A DNA stretch of 64,000 nt from Streptomyces sp. NBC_01224 (lineage in GTDB: Bacteria > Actinomycetota > Actinomycetes > Streptomycetales > Streptomycetaceae): contig NZ_CP108529.1 of assembly GCF_036002945.1 (NCBI RefSeq), forward strand, positions 3,968,001 to 4,032,000, in the 5' to 3' direction. Positions 16,771-25,525 of the stretch are shown in pieces (position 1 is the first letter of the stretch; the number at the start of each line of letters is the position of its first letter). The translations under genes and the position numbers were made by a program. The notes beneath the pieces are model-generated. The model was not told where the DNA came from. It saw only the letters and a list, made by a program, of their open reading frames with translations, and made no database searches.

Positions 16771-17685
16771 TCAAGCGTTCGGCCGCGCCTTCGCCGCCGC
16801 CGCAATCGCCATCTCCTCCAACTGCGCCAGCATCGGCATCGGGTCCGTGCCCACCGTCCCCGGCAGGAAGTCCGCGATCCGTTCCGGGGTCCAGGCCCCC
16901 TCCGCGTACCCCGCCCGCAGCTCCCTCGGCTGGGCCCAGACCGCGATCTTCGGTCCTGCGATCGTGTACACCTGACCGGTGATCTTCTCCTTGCGGGCCC
17001 GTTCGCTGAGCAGGTAGACGACGAGCGCCGCCACATCCTCCGGCTCGCCGATCTCCTTGAGTTCCATGGGCACATTGGCGGACATCCGGGTGCGGGCGAC
17101 CGGGGCGACGGCGTTCGCCGTGACGCCGTACTTGTGCAGGCCGAGCGCCGCGCTCCGTACCAGCGAGATGATCCCGCCCTTGGCGGCGCTGTAGTTGGCC
17201 TGGGCGACGCTGCCCTGATGGTTGCCGCTGGTGAAACCGATCAGCGTGCCACCGTTCTCCTGCTTCCGCATCACCGCCGACGCGGCCCGGAAGACGGTGA
17301 AGGTGCCCTTGAGGTGGGTGGCGACCACCGGGTCCCACTCCTCCTCGGACATGTTGAACAGCATCCGTTCCCGCAGGATCCCGGCCACGCACACGACCCC
17401 GTCGATGCGCCCGTACTGCGCGAGCGCCGTGTCCACGATCCGCTGCCCGCCGGCCATCGTGGAGATGTCGTCGGCGACGGCCACCGCCTCGCCGCCCGCC
17501 GCCTCGATCTCCTTGACGACGGACTCGGCTACCTCGCTGCTCGGCTCGCCGCCCTCGATGGAGACGCCGTAGTCGTTGACGACGACTCTCGCCCCCTCGG
17601 CCGCCGCCGCGAGTGCGACCGCCCTCCCGATGCCGCGCCCGGCACCCGTCACGGCGACCACTTTGCCTGCCAAGAAGTTCCCCAT
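16771..17685 (-). CDS. SDR-family oxidoreductase (hydroxyacyl-CoA dehydrogenase-like)
   Basis: The 304-residue protein has cofactor motif TGAGRGIGRA near residue 14 and active-site YSAAKGG, preceded by GFTSGNHQG that supplies the serine. The length and the segment RVVVNDYGVSIEGGEPSSEV resemble the dehydrogenase domain of peroxisomal MFE-2/HSD17B4-type enzymes, which oxidise 3-hydroxyacyl-CoAs. The C-terminal ~60 residues extend past a usual SDR. It is first in the leftward operon, with the CTGACG-type palindrome just upstream. Confidence 0.85.
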   Translation of the reverse strand: MGNFLAGKVVAVTGAGRGIGRAVALAAAAEGARVVVNDYGVSIEGGEPSSEVAESVVKEIEAAGGEAVAVADDISTMAGGQRIVDTALAQYGRIDGVVCVAGILRERMLFNMSEEEWDPVVATHLKGTFTVFRAASAVMRKQENGGTLIGFTSGNHQGSVAQANYSAAKGGIISLVRSAALGLHKYGVTANAVAPVARTRMSANVPMELKEIGEPEDVAALVVYLLSERARKEKITGQVYTIAGPKIAVWAQPRELRAGYAEGAWTPERIADFLPGTVGTDPMPMLAQLEEMAIAAAAKARPNA

Positions 17686-17706
17686 GTCCGGCCCCTTCCC
17701 ACGGTT

Positions 17707-17723
17707 TCTGACGGACCGTTAGA
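17707..17723. promoter_or_regulatory. Palindromic operator CTGACG-N3-CGTTAG (copy 2)
   Basis: TCTGACG GAC CGTTAGA at 17707-17723 is an inverted repeat with one mismatch. It sits in the 83-bp divergent region between the SDR operon and the cyclase gene, so one site could control both. It matches the palindromes at 5.57, 23.19 and 23.28 kb in arm sequence and in the 3-bp spacer. Confidence 0.65.
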
Positions 17724-17768
17724 TTTTATGGGTCATCGGGTCCACGAGCACAAGCCCCAGGAGGCTCC

Positions 17769-18695
17769 ATGTCACTGCCGGCCGAGTTCCACGACATCGC
17801 CAAGCGGGTCAACAACTGGGGCCGTTGGGGCGCCGACGACGAGATCGGCACGCTCAACCTGATCACCGACGCGGTCGTACGCGAGGCGGTCGCCGCCGTC
17901 CGCACCGGGCTGCGCATCCCGCTCGCGCTCCCCCTCCAGCAGGACGGCGTCCAGAGCGGCCTGATCCCGGGGCGGATCAATCCGCTGCACACCATGGTCC
18001 AGATCAACCAGGAACTCTTCGGCCCCGGCACCGTCGCCACCAGCGACGACACAGCCGTCCTGAGCCTGCAGACGGCCACCCACTGGGACGCGCTCACCCA
18101 CGCCTCGCACTCGGGAAAGATCTACAACGGCCGCCCGGCCGCCACGATCACCGCGCACGGCGGCGCGCAGTTCAGCGGGATCGACAAGGCACCGCACATC
18201 GTCTCGCGCGGGGTGCTGCTCGATGTGGCACGCACACACGGCACGGACAGGCTGCCCGGCGACCATGCCGTCACCCCCGAGGACCTGGACGCGGCCGAGG
18301 AACTGGCGGGGGTCAGGGTCAGGGCCGGTGACATCGTGCTCGTACGGACGGGGCAGGTGCAGGTCCATCTGGCGGGCGACAAGCACGCGTACGCCTATCC
18401 GTCGCCCGGTCTCTCGATCAGGACGCCCGAGTGGTTCCGTGCGCGCGATGTCGCGGCGGTCGCCAATGACACCCTGACCTTCGAGATCTTCCCGCCCGAG
18501 ATCGAGGACCTGTGGCTGGGGGTGCATGCACTGGACCTGGTCGAGATGGGCATGCTGCAGGGCCAGAACTGGAATCTGGAAAAGTTGTCCACAGCCTGTG
18601 CGGAAGAGAAGCGGTACAGCTTCCTGCTCTCCGCGATGGCGGAACCGTTCGTCGGCGCGACCGGCACCCCGGTCGCTCCGGTCGCCGTCCTCTGA
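17769..18695 (+). CDS. Cyclase-family (kynurenine-formamidase-like) hydrolase
   Basis: This 308-residue protein carries the metal-binding motif TATHWDALTHASHSG of the cyclase/KynB family (HxGTHxDxPxH type), with later conserved segments VSRGVLLDVAR and ADDIGTLN-like GADDEIGTLNLI. These metal-dependent enzymes hydrolyse amides, lactones or activated acids. AGGAGG stands well placed before the ATG. It is divergent from the SDR operon across a shared palindrome, which suggests it hydrolyses an intermediate of that pathway. Confidence 0.83.
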   Translation: MSLPAEFHDIAKRVNNWGRWGADDEIGTLNLITDAVVREAVAAVRTGLRIPLALPLQQDGVQSGLIPGRINPLHTMVQINQELFGPGTVATSDDTAVLSLQTATHWDALTHASHSGKIYNGRPAATITAHGGAQFSGIDKAPHIVSRGVLLDVARTHGTDRLPGDHAVTPEDLDAAEELAGVRVRAGDIVLVRTGQVQVHLAGDKHAYAYPSPGLSIRTPEWFRARDVAAVANDTLTFEIFPPEIEDLWLGVHALDLVEMGMLQGQNWNLEKLSTACAEEKRYSFLLSAMAEPFVGATGTPVAPVAVL

Positions 18696-18745
18696 AGGCG
18701 CTCAGGCCGGCGCCGTACCGCACCCCGGACCGACCGCTTCAGCCC

Positions 18746-19282
18746 TTATGCGTGATGCGTAACGACTCGTGACGGCTCGTACGCCTCGCGGTCCGCATCC
18801 ACCGGGCCCGGTGCACCATGAACACCTTGTGCGCTCTGCACGCCCGGGTGCACCGGCACCACCTGGATCACCGGGGCGCCCCGGTCGACCTCGCACCAGA
18901 TGCGCTTCCCGGCGCCCTCCGGCTGCCAGCCCCAGCGGTCCGCGAGGCCGTCGACGAGTTCCAGGCCCCGGCCGCCGGTGTCCTCGCCCGCCGCGTGCCG
19001 CTGCTGCGGCGGACGGCAGCTGGTGTCGGCCACCTCGACCCGTACGGTCCCGGCCGTCCCCGCCGTTTCCGCCGCGCCGAACAGCATGCGCAGCACGGCC
19101 GGACAGCCGGTGTGGACGACCGCGTTGGTGACCAGCTCCGAGATCAGCAGGATGAGCGTCTCGGCCAGCGGCTCGTCGTCTCTTATCCCGGACCCGACCA
19201 GTCTCGATCGCGCCCATCTACGGGCCCTCCCGACCTCCGCGGGATCCGGCCCGACCTCCAGCTGAACCTGAAGCACCTGCAC
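18746..19282 (-). CDS. SpoIIAB-like ATP-binding regulatory protein
   Basis: This 178-residue protein has GHKL/HATPase_c_2 features: N box ELVTNAVVHTG and G2-type box GGRGLELVDGLADRWGW. The C-terminal ~45 residues are a low-complexity tail. In Streptomyces such proteins act as anti-sigma kinases or their decayed relatives. A possible GTG start is at 19282. No cognate sigma or anti-sigma antagonist lies next to it. Confidence 0.78.
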   Translation of the reverse strand: MQVLQVQLEVGPDPAEVGRARRWARSRLVGSGIRDDEPLAETLILLISELVTNAVVHTGCPAVLRMLFGAAETAGTAGTVRVEVADTSCRPPQQRHAAGEDTGGRGLELVDGLADRWGWQPEGAGKRIWCEVDRGAPVIQVVPVHPGVQSAQGVHGAPGPVDADREAYEPSRVVTHHA

Positions 19283-19362
19283 CGCTCACACCATCCGAAC
19301 CGGCGGACACATCGCCTCGCGCCTCCTCAGGGTCACGGAACGTGATTCCCTTACGAGACAGC

Positions 19363-19701
19363 ATGGTTGACGTACAGTCACCGCAACAAGCGCTTCGGGC
19401 ATATTCCAGCGCGAAGGAGTACGCGTGGTGCATACTGTGCGACGCGCGCTGCGGGGAGTCGAACAGAGGCGCATCGAGGCTGCGGGAGTCGTCTCCCGGG
19501 CAGGCCCGGCGCTTCTGCGTGGAATGCGAGCAGGGCACCTCTTCCGGACCGGAGCCGCCGCACGGGCAACATCCGGATCATCCGATTCCAGAACCTCTCG
19601 CATCCAACGGAGCGTACCTGAGCCCGGCGCCGACTCCACCCCGTGACGAATCACGCAAAGGACACAAGCCGGCATCGGAACCCGCCGACTCCACTGCGTA
19701 A
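19363..19701 (+). CDS. Hypothetical small cysteine-containing protein (weak)
   Basis: The frame from ATG 19363 codes for 112 residues. The middle (SAKEYAWCILCDARCGESN, then ARRFCVECEQG) has CxxC-like pairs and GC-rich third positions; the C-terminal third is low complexity and less convincing. A competing frame from GTG 19425 has a better-placed AAGGAG but poorer codon bias. I do not recognise the family. If neither frame is real, the ~500 bp between 19283 and 19799 is non-coding. Confidence 0.28.
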   Translation: MVDVQSPQQALRAYSSAKEYAWCILCDARCGESNRGASRLRESSPGQARRFCVECEQGTSSGPEPPHGQHPDHPIPEPLASNGAYLSPAPTPPRDESRKGHKPASEPADSTA

Positions 19702-19799
19702 CTCCGCAGCGTGAGGCTCTGCGGCCCGCCTGTCACATGCGTGCATCCCGCATCCACCCACCGTCGCGCGCCCGAAGCCTCCACGGAACCCCTGCGCAA

Positions 19800-20789
19800 T
19801 CAGCACAGGTCGGCTGCAAGCGCCTCCTCGGCCGCCGCCGCCGTCAGCCACTGCCCGGACCGCAGCCACGCCCGCTTGAGGTGCAGATGGACGTCTGCCT
19901 CCCAGGTGAAGCCCATTCCGCCGTGCACCTGAAGGCAGTCGCGCGCATTGCGGACCGCCGCGTCGTCGGCGAGCAGTTTGGCGCCCGCGATCTCGGCCCG
20001 GTCCGCGGTCACGGCCGCCGCGTAGACGGCGCTGCGGGCCAGCTCGGCGCGGACCAGCATCCCGGCGCACAGGTGTTTGACCGCCTGGAAGGACCCGATC
20101 GGCGAACCGAACTGTTCACGTTCACCGGCGTGTTGGACGGCCATCTCGGTCGTACGGGCGGCGCTTCCGAGCTGTTCGGCGGCGGCGAGCAGGGCGCCCT
20201 CGTCGCGCAGCCGCGCCCCGCCGGACAGGAGCTCGCCGGGCCCGACGGGGCCCGTGACCCGCCACAGGGGCGTGAACGGGTCGAGCGACCGTACGGGCCT
20301 GGCGGCTTCCCGTACGACATCCCGCAGCGCCCCGCCGGTCACGGCCCGCGCCTCCCCCGGCTCCGGACCTGAACCCGGCCCTGGGGTCCGTGCCTCCCCC
20401 GGCCCGAGTACGAGCAGGCCGTCCGCATCCCCCAGGTGCCCCACCGGCTGCCCCGCGTCCAGCACCGCGACCACCGTCTCGCCCTCCGCCGCCCCCTTCA
20501 CCGCACCGGCGGCGAGATGGGTGGCGATCAGCGGTCCCGGCAACAGCGACCGCCCCGCCTCCTCGAAGAGAAGGACCGATTCGGGCAGCCCGAGCCCGAC
20601 ACCGCCCTCCGTCTCAGGCAGCCGCAGCGCGAAGAACCCGGCCTCGCCGAGCTCCCGCCACAGGGCCCGGTCGATGCCCGTGCCGCCGTCGAGAGCCGCC
20701 CGCATCCGGTCCCTGCCGAAGCGCCCGGCGAGGAGTTCCCGTACCCCCGCCCGCAGGGCCCGCTGGTCGTCCGAGAGCTGGAAGTCCAC
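19800..20789 (-). CDS. Acyl-CoA dehydrogenase, FadE-type small chain
   Basis: The 329-residue chain is shorter than a usual acyl-CoA dehydrogenase (about 380). It has the N-terminal helical domain (LWRELGEAGFFALRLPETEG), a shortened and degenerate beta domain, and the C-terminal helices with REQFGSPIGSFQAVKHLCAG and DCLQVHGGMGFTWEADVHLH. GTG 20789 is 7 bp after the preceding acyl-CoA dehydrogenase stop, so the two are coupled. Such long/short pairs in actinobacteria form alpha2beta2 heterotetramers (ChsE/FadE type) acting on bulky CoA esters; that pairing is inferred from context. Confidence 0.82.
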   Translation of the reverse strand: MDFQLSDDQRALRAGVRELLAGRFGRDRMRAALDGGTGIDRALWRELGEAGFFALRLPETEGGVGLGLPESVLLFEEAGRSLLPGPLIATHLAAGAVKGAAEGETVVAVLDAGQPVGHLGDADGLLVLGPGEARTPGPGSGPEPGEARAVTGGALRDVVREAARPVRSLDPFTPLWRVTGPVGPGELLSGGARLRDEGALLAAAEQLGSAARTTEMAVQHAGEREQFGSPIGSFQAVKHLCAGMLVRAELARSAVYAAAVTADRAEIAGAKLLADDAAVRNARDCLQVHGGMGFTWEADVHLHLKRAWLRSGQWLTAAAAEEALAADLC

Positions 20790-20796
20790 AGTCCGC

Positions 20797-21951
20797 TCAC
20801 CGCCCCTTCGGCAGGCCGAGGATCCGCTCGGCGACAATGTTCCGCTGGATCTGCGAGGTGCCCGCGGCGATGGTGTACGAGAGCGAGGAGAGCCGGTCCA
20901 AGGCCCACTCCCGGTCCAGATCGGCCGCGTCCGCGCCGAGTACCTCGGCGGCCGCCTCGTACAGCTCCTGGCGGGCGTGCGAGTAGCGCAGCTTGAAGAC
21001 CGAGCCGCCGGTGCCCGGGACGCCCCCGCTGCTCTGCGCCTCGCTGACGTTCCACTGGGTGAGCCGCCACAGCGCCCGGAATTCGGCGTTCAGCCTGCCC
21101 AGCCTGCGGCGCAGGACCGGGTCGTCCCAGCCGCCGTTCGCCTGCGCCTCGGCTGCCAGGGCGGCCAGGGTGCGGCGGCAGGCGACGACCTCGCCGACGA
21201 ATGCCGTACCGCGTTCGAAGGAGAGGGTGACCATGGTGACCCGCCAGCCGTCGTTCTCCGCACCGATGCGGTGGGAGACCGGCACCCGCACCTCATCGAG
21301 GAACATCTCGGCGAATTCGGTGGACCCGGCGAGCGTGCGCAGCGGGCGGACGGTGACGCCGGGAGCGTCCATCCTCATCGCCAGCCAGCTGATCCCGCGG
21401 TGCCTGGGCGCCGTCGGGTCCGTGCGCACCAGCAGCTCGCACCAGTCGGCGACCTCCGCGTGCGAGGTCCAGATCTTCTGCCCGCTCACCACATAGTGGT
21501 CGCCGTCGCGCACCGCACGGGTCCGCAGCGAGGCGAGGTCCGAGCCGGCATCGGGCTCGCTGAACCCCTGGCACCAGATCTCGTCGCCGCGCAGCACCGG
21601 CGGCAGCCAGCGCGCCCGCTGTTCGGCCGTGCCCTCGGCCGCGATCGTGGGCCCGGCGTGCAGCAGCCCGACGAAGTTCGCGCCGACGTACGGGGCGCCG
21701 GCCTTCTCGGTCTCCTCCAGGAAGATCAGATGCTGGGTCGGGGTGGCGCCCTGTCCGCCGGCGTCGACGGGCCAGTGCAGGCCCGCGTAGCCCGCGTCGT
21801 ACAGCATCCGCTGCCAGGCGGTGTCGTATGCGCGGCGCCCGGGCCAGTCGTCGGGGCTGGGCTTCGCGGGCAGTGACGGCAGCACGGCGGCCAGCCACTC
21901 GCGCAGCCGCGCCCGGAACTCCTCCTCGGCCTCCGTGTACGCGAGATCCAC
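20797..21951 (-). CDS. Acyl-CoA dehydrogenase, FadE-type large chain
   Basis: The 384-residue chain has WCQGFSEPDAGSDLASLRTR, GQKIWTSHAEVADWC and C-terminal TIAAGTSQIQRNIVAERILG. The canonical MCAD catalytic glutamate position is alanine, so the base must come from elsewhere or from the partner chain. It is close in sequence pattern to the enzyme at 15534-16688, suggesting duplication within the island. It is the second gene of the leftward amidohydrolase operon, 7 bp from both neighbours. Confidence 0.86.
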   Translation of the reverse strand: MDLAYTEAEEEFRARLREWLAAVLPSLPAKPSPDDWPGRRAYDTAWQRMLYDAGYAGLHWPVDAGGQGATPTQHLIFLEETEKAGAPYVGANFVGLLHAGPTIAAEGTAEQRARWLPPVLRGDEIWCQGFSEPDAGSDLASLRTRAVRDGDHYVVSGQKIWTSHAEVADWCELLVRTDPTAPRHRGISWLAMRMDAPGVTVRPLRTLAGSTEFAEMFLDEVRVPVSHRIGAENDGWRVTMVTLSFERGTAFVGEVVACRRTLAALAAEAQANGGWDDPVLRRRLGRLNAEFRALWRLTQWNVSEAQSSGGVPGTGGSVFKLRYSHARQELYEAAAEVLGADAADLDREWALDRLSSLSYTIAAGTSQIQRNIVAERILGLPKGR

Positions 21952-21958
21952 CGCGCGC

Positions 21959-23152
21959 CTACTTGTCCAGGTCCAGATCGAGCATCCGGATCGCGTTTCC
22001 GCGCATCAGTTTGTAGACGGTCTCCTCGTCCAGTCCCTCGACATGGTCGAGGGCGACCTCCTTGGTGTGCGGGAAGGTCGAGTCGACGTGCGGGTAGTCG
22101 GTCTCGAAGGTGGCGTTGTCCCGTCCCACCACATCGAGCGAGGCGATGCCGTGCTTGTCGCGGAAGAAGCAGCAGAACATCTGCCGGTAGTAGTACGTGG
22201 ACGGCGGCTCGGGAATCAGATCGCGCACCCCGCCCCAGGCGCGGTGCTCCTCCCAGACGTCGTCGGCGCGCTCCAGGGCGTACGGGATCCAGCCCATCTG
22301 GCCCTCGCTGTAGGCGAGCTTCAGCCGTGGGAACTTCACCAGCACCCCGCTGAACAGGAAGTCCATCATCGAGGCCATGGCGTTGTTGAAGGAGAGGCTG
22401 GCCTGTACGGCGGGCGGGGCATCGGGCGAGGCGGCGGGCATCTGCGAGCTGGACCCGATGTGCATGTTGACGACCGTGCCGGTCTCCTGACAGACCGCGA
22501 AGAACGGGTCCCAGTAGCCGGTGTGGATCGACGGCAGCCCGAGGTAGGTGGGGATCTCGGAGAAGGTCACCGCCCGCACCCCGCGCGCCGCGTTCCGCTT
22601 GATCTCCGTCACCGCCAGGTCGATGTCCCAGAGCGGGATGATGCAGAGCGGGATGAGCCGGCCGCCGCTGTCGCCGCACCACTCCTCCACCATCCAGTCG
22701 TTGTAGGCGCGGACACACGCCACCGCTACTTCTTTGTCGTGCGCCTCGGCGAAGGTCTGGCCGCAGAAGCGCGGGAAGGTGGGGAAGCAGAGGCTCGCCT
22801 CGACATGGTTGAGGTCCATGTCCTTGAGACGCTCGGCCGGGTCCCAGCAGCCGCGCCGCATCTCGGCCCGGGTGATCCCCTCCAGCGTCATGTCGTCGCG
22901 GTCGAAGCCGACGGCGGCGATGTTCCGCTTGTACGGGAACTTGAGGTCCTCGTAGATCCACCAGTCGGTCGGCGGCCCGTCCGGGTCCATCGTGATGACG
23001 TACTTGCCCCCTGTGTACGCCAGCTCGCCGATGCCCGCGGTGAGCGGCTGCGGGCCGCGCTCGCGGTATTTGGCGGGCAGCCAGGTCGAGAAGAGGTGCG
23101 GCGGCTCGATCACATGGTCGTCGACGCTGACGATCCGAGGCAGTTCCGTCAT
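21959..23152 (-). CDS. Amidohydrolase-2 family metal-dependent hydrolase/decarboxylase
   Basis: The protein has 397 residues from ATG 23152, which has AAGGGGA upstream. It is a TIM-barrel enzyme of the amidohydrolase-related group: N-terminal metal motif VDDHVIEPP, NMHIGSSSQ in mid-barrel and ETDYPHVDSTFPHTKE at the C-terminal metal/active-site aspartate. Relatives include ACMSD- and LigW-type decarboxylases and ring-cleaving hydrolases. The operon with two acyl-CoA dehydrogenase chains and the divergent CoA ligase suggests action on a ring or carboxylated substrate feeding beta-oxidation. Confidence 0.84.
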   Translation of the reverse strand: MTELPRIVSVDDHVIEPPHLFSTWLPAKYRERGPQPLTAGIGELAYTGGKYVITMDPDGPPTDWWIYEDLKFPYKRNIAAVGFDRDDMTLEGITRAEMRRGCWDPAERLKDMDLNHVEASLCFPTFPRFCGQTFAEAHDKEVAVACVRAYNDWMVEEWCGDSGGRLIPLCIIPLWDIDLAVTEIKRNAARGVRAVTFSEIPTYLGLPSIHTGYWDPFFAVCQETGTVVNMHIGSSSQMPAASPDAPPAVQASLSFNNAMASMMDFLFSGVLVKFPRLKLAYSEGQMGWIPYALERADDVWEEHRAWGGVRDLIPEPPSTYYYRQMFCCFFRDKHGIASLDVVGRDNATFETDYPHVDSTFPHTKEVALDHVEGLDEETVYKLMRGNAIRMLDLDLDK

Positions 23153-23181
23153 GGTGTCCCCTTCGGCGCACAAGGCACGCA

Positions 23182-23198
23182 TCTGATGCCCCGTCAGA
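23182..23198. promoter_or_regulatory. Palindromic operator CTGATG-N3-CGTCAG (copy 3)
   Basis: TCTGATG CCC CGTCAGA lies 30 bp upstream of the amidohydrolase start, in the 155-bp divergent region with the CoA-ligase gene. The arms differ from the perfect site at 5.57 kb by one base, and the spacer is again 3 bp. Confidence 0.65.
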
Positions 23199-23269
23199 TT
23201 TGCTTCGACCCCAGGCTAGCCCCGCACCCCTGGACCGACAAGGCGCAGCGCTCTACGCTCTCCGCATCA

Positions 23270-23286
23270 TCTGACTACCCGTCAGT
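23270..23286. promoter_or_regulatory. Palindromic operator CTGACT-N3-CGTCAG (copy 4)
   Basis: TCTGACT ACC CGTCAGT lies 22 bp upstream of the CoA-ligase GTG start. This divergent region therefore holds one palindrome per promoter, unlike the 17.7 kb region where a single copy serves two genes. Confidence 0.62.
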
Positions 23287-23307
23287 TAAGAGGGAGCGGG
23301 GAACGCA

Positions 23308-24897
23308 GTGAACGAGACCGCACACGCCCTGGGCGCATCGGCCACCTTCTGGGAACTCATCGAGCGCCGCGCCGCGCTGACCCCGGACCGCCCCGTCCTC
23401 ATCCAGGACGACCGCAACCTCACCTTCGGCGAGCTGCGCGACCGCTGCGAGCGGGTCGCGGCCGGCCTGTACGGACTGGGGGTGCGACCCGGCAGCGTCG
23501 TCGCCTGGCAGCTGCCGACCCGCCTGGAGACGGCGCTGCTCTCCTTCGCCCTCACCCGGCTCGGGGCCGTGCAGTCGCCCGTCATCCCGTTCTACCGGGA
23601 CCGCGAGGTGGGGTTCGCGCTGCGCGAGTCGAAGGCCGCCTTCTTCGCCGTGCCCGGCACCTGGCGCGGCTTCGACCACACCGCGATGGCGCATCGGATC
23701 GCTGCGGACCTCGAGCGGCCGCCGCAGGTCCTCGAGGCGTACGAGGAGCTGCCGGACGGCGACCCCGCCGTGCTCCCGCCCCCTCCCACGGACGGCACGG
23801 CGGTGCGCTGGATCTACTGGACGTCGGGGACCACCTCCGACCCGAAGGGAGTCCTGCACACTGACCGCAGCCTGATCGCGGGCGGCTCGTGCCTGGCCCA
23901 CGCGCTGCATCTGTCGGCCGACGACATCGGCTCGATGGCGTTCCCGTTCGCCCACATCGCCGGGCCCGACTACACCGTGATGCTGCTGCTGTACGGATTC
24001 CCCGCGGTCCTGTTCGAGCAGTTCGCAATGCCCGGGGCGCTGGACGGCTACCGGCGCCACGGGGTGACGGTCGCGGGCGGCTCGACCGCGTTCTACTCCA
24101 TGTTCCTGACCGAACAGCGCAAGGACCCGACGCGCAAGGTGGTCCCCACGCTGCGGCTGCTGGCGGGCGGCGGGGCGCCGAAACCGCCGGAGATCTACCA
24201 CGCGGTCGTACGGGAGATGGGCATCCAGCTCACCCACGGCTACGGCATGACCGAGGTCCCCATGATCACGATGGGCGCCCCCGACGACACGGTGGAGCAC
24301 CTCGCCGAGACGGAGGGGCGGCCGCCCGAGGGCATGGAGATACGGATCACCGACGAGGACGGCAAGCCGCTGCCGTACGGGACGGACGGCGAGGTACGGC
24401 TCCGCGGGGAAGCCGTCTGCCAGGGCTATCTGAACGCGGCCCGGGACGCCTTCGACGCGGACGGCTTCCTCGTCACCGGCGACGTCGGCCATCTCCTGGA
24501 GAGCGGCCATCTGGTCCTCACCGGGCGGCTCAAGGACATCATCATCCGCAAGGGGGAGAACATCTCCGCCAAGGAGATCGAGGACCTGCTGCACCGGCAC
24601 CCGGGCGTCGGGGACGTGGCGGTGATCGGGCTGCCGGACCCGGAGCGCGGCGAACGCGTCTGCGCGGTCGTGGAACAGCCGGCGGGCGCCGCCCCCCTGA
24701 CCCTGCCGGAAATCACCGGCTACCTGCGGGCGGAGGGGCTCTCCGTGCACAAGCTGCCGGAACAGCTGGAGGTGGTGGCGGCGCTACCGCGCAACGAGGC
24801 GCTGCGGAAGATACTGAAGTACCGGCTGCGGGAGCGGTTCTCCGCCCCCGGCCCGCCCGAGGTCCGAGGGCATCTCGTGGGCCCGTCCGGCGATTGA
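23308..24897 (+). CDS. Acyl-CoA synthetase / AMP-dependent ligase (FadD-like)
   Basis: This 529-residue ANL-superfamily enzyme has P-loop WTSGTTSDPKGVLHT, A5 motif HGYGMTEVPM, A7 motif LVTGDVGHL with the hinge GRLKDIIIRKGENIS, and C-terminal catalytic lysine region PRNEALRKILKYRLR. It forms an acyl-AMP and then an acyl-CoA, activating the carboxylic acid for the neighbouring dehydrogenases. Start is GTG with GGAGCGGGG upstream. It is divergent from the amidohydrolase operon across two palindromes. Its chain-length or aromatic preference cannot be judged. Confidence 0.87.
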   Translation: MNETAHALGASATFWELIERRAALTPDRPVLIQDDRNLTFGELRDRCERVAAGLYGLGVRPGSVVAWQLPTRLETALLSFALTRLGAVQSPVIPFYRDREVGFALRESKAAFFAVPGTWRGFDHTAMAHRIAADLERPPQVLEAYEELPDGDPAVLPPPPTDGTAVRWIYWTSGTTSDPKGVLHTDRSLIAGGSCLAHALHLSADDIGSMAFPFAHIAGPDYTVMLLLYGFPAVLFEQFAMPGALDGYRRHGVTVAGGSTAFYSMFLTEQRKDPTRKVVPTLRLLAGGGAPKPPEIYHAVVREMGIQLTHGYGMTEVPMITMGAPDDTVEHLAETEGRPPEGMEIRITDEDGKPLPYGTDGEVRLRGEAVCQGYLNAARDAFDADGFLVTGDVGHLLESGHLVLTGRLKDIIIRKGENISAKEIEDLLHRHPGVGDVAVIGLPDPERGERVCAVVEQPAGAAPLTLPEITGYLRAEGLSVHKLPEQLEVVAALPRNEALRKILKYRLRERFSAPGPPEVRGHLVGPSGD

Positions 24898-24923
24898 GGA
24901 CGATCGACTGCCGGACCGACCGG

Positions 24924-25445
24924 CTACGCGTCCGGCGCGATCACCGTGAAATAGGCGGCGAACGCCGCCACCGCCTCGTTCTCGCCGACCTTGCCGTCCT
25001 GGTCCGCGTCCAGGCTCCGCGCCGCGAAAGCCGCCGACTCCGCGCTCGCGCCCAGGACCTTCAGCGCTCGCTCCACAGCGGATACGGAGGCCGCGCCCTC
25101 GTTGTCCTGGTCCGCCACGGCGAGCGCGGCCTGCAGGAAGGGGCGGGCGATCTCCGCGAAGCGCTCCGGGTTGTCGCGCAGCCGCTTCACGGCCCCGCCC
25201 ACGAACTCCTCACGGGTGACGCGCTGGTCCCCGTCGACGTCGGCGATGCCCGCCATGCCCTGCCAGAAGGCCTCGGCCCCGGTGTAGAGCGCCTGGCCCT
25301 TGTCGCAGCGGGCCGTCGTACCGAACTCGGTGAGCAGACGGGCCGCGGCGGCACTGAAATCCGCGCGATCGATGCATCCGTTGCCGTCCTGGTCGAAGGC
25401 GGCGAAGCGGAGGGCGATCTTGCGCTCATACTCTGCGCTGTCCAT
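24924..25445 (-). CDS. EF-hand calcium-binding protein (calerythrin-like)
   Basis: This 173-residue protein has four EF-hand positions. Loop 1 (D18-D29, DQDGNGCIDRAD), loop 2 (D69-E80, DVDGDQRVTREE) and loop 4 (D146-E157, DADQDGKVGENE) look competent. Loop 3 (from D112, DQDNEGAASVSA) lacks the final acidic residue and is degenerate. This matches the calerythrin/sarcoplasmic calcium-binding layout known in actinobacteria. It is cytosolic with no signal peptide, probably a calcium buffer or sensor, and is convergent with the CoA-ligase gene. Confidence 0.85.
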   Translation of the reverse strand: MDSAEYERKIALRFAAFDQDGNGCIDRADFSAAAARLLTEFGTTARCDKGQALYTGAEAFWQGMAGIADVDGDQRVTREEFVGGAVKRLRDNPERFAEIARPFLQAALAVADQDNEGAASVSAVERALKVLGASAESAAFAARSLDADQDGKVGENEAVAAFAAYFTVIAPDA

Positions 25446-25525
25446 GCGGGGAGCCTACGGCGCCGACGGGCGTCACGTGTCACTTACGCGCGCCACCGGT
25501 GTTACAACCTGGTCATGGACCGGCT

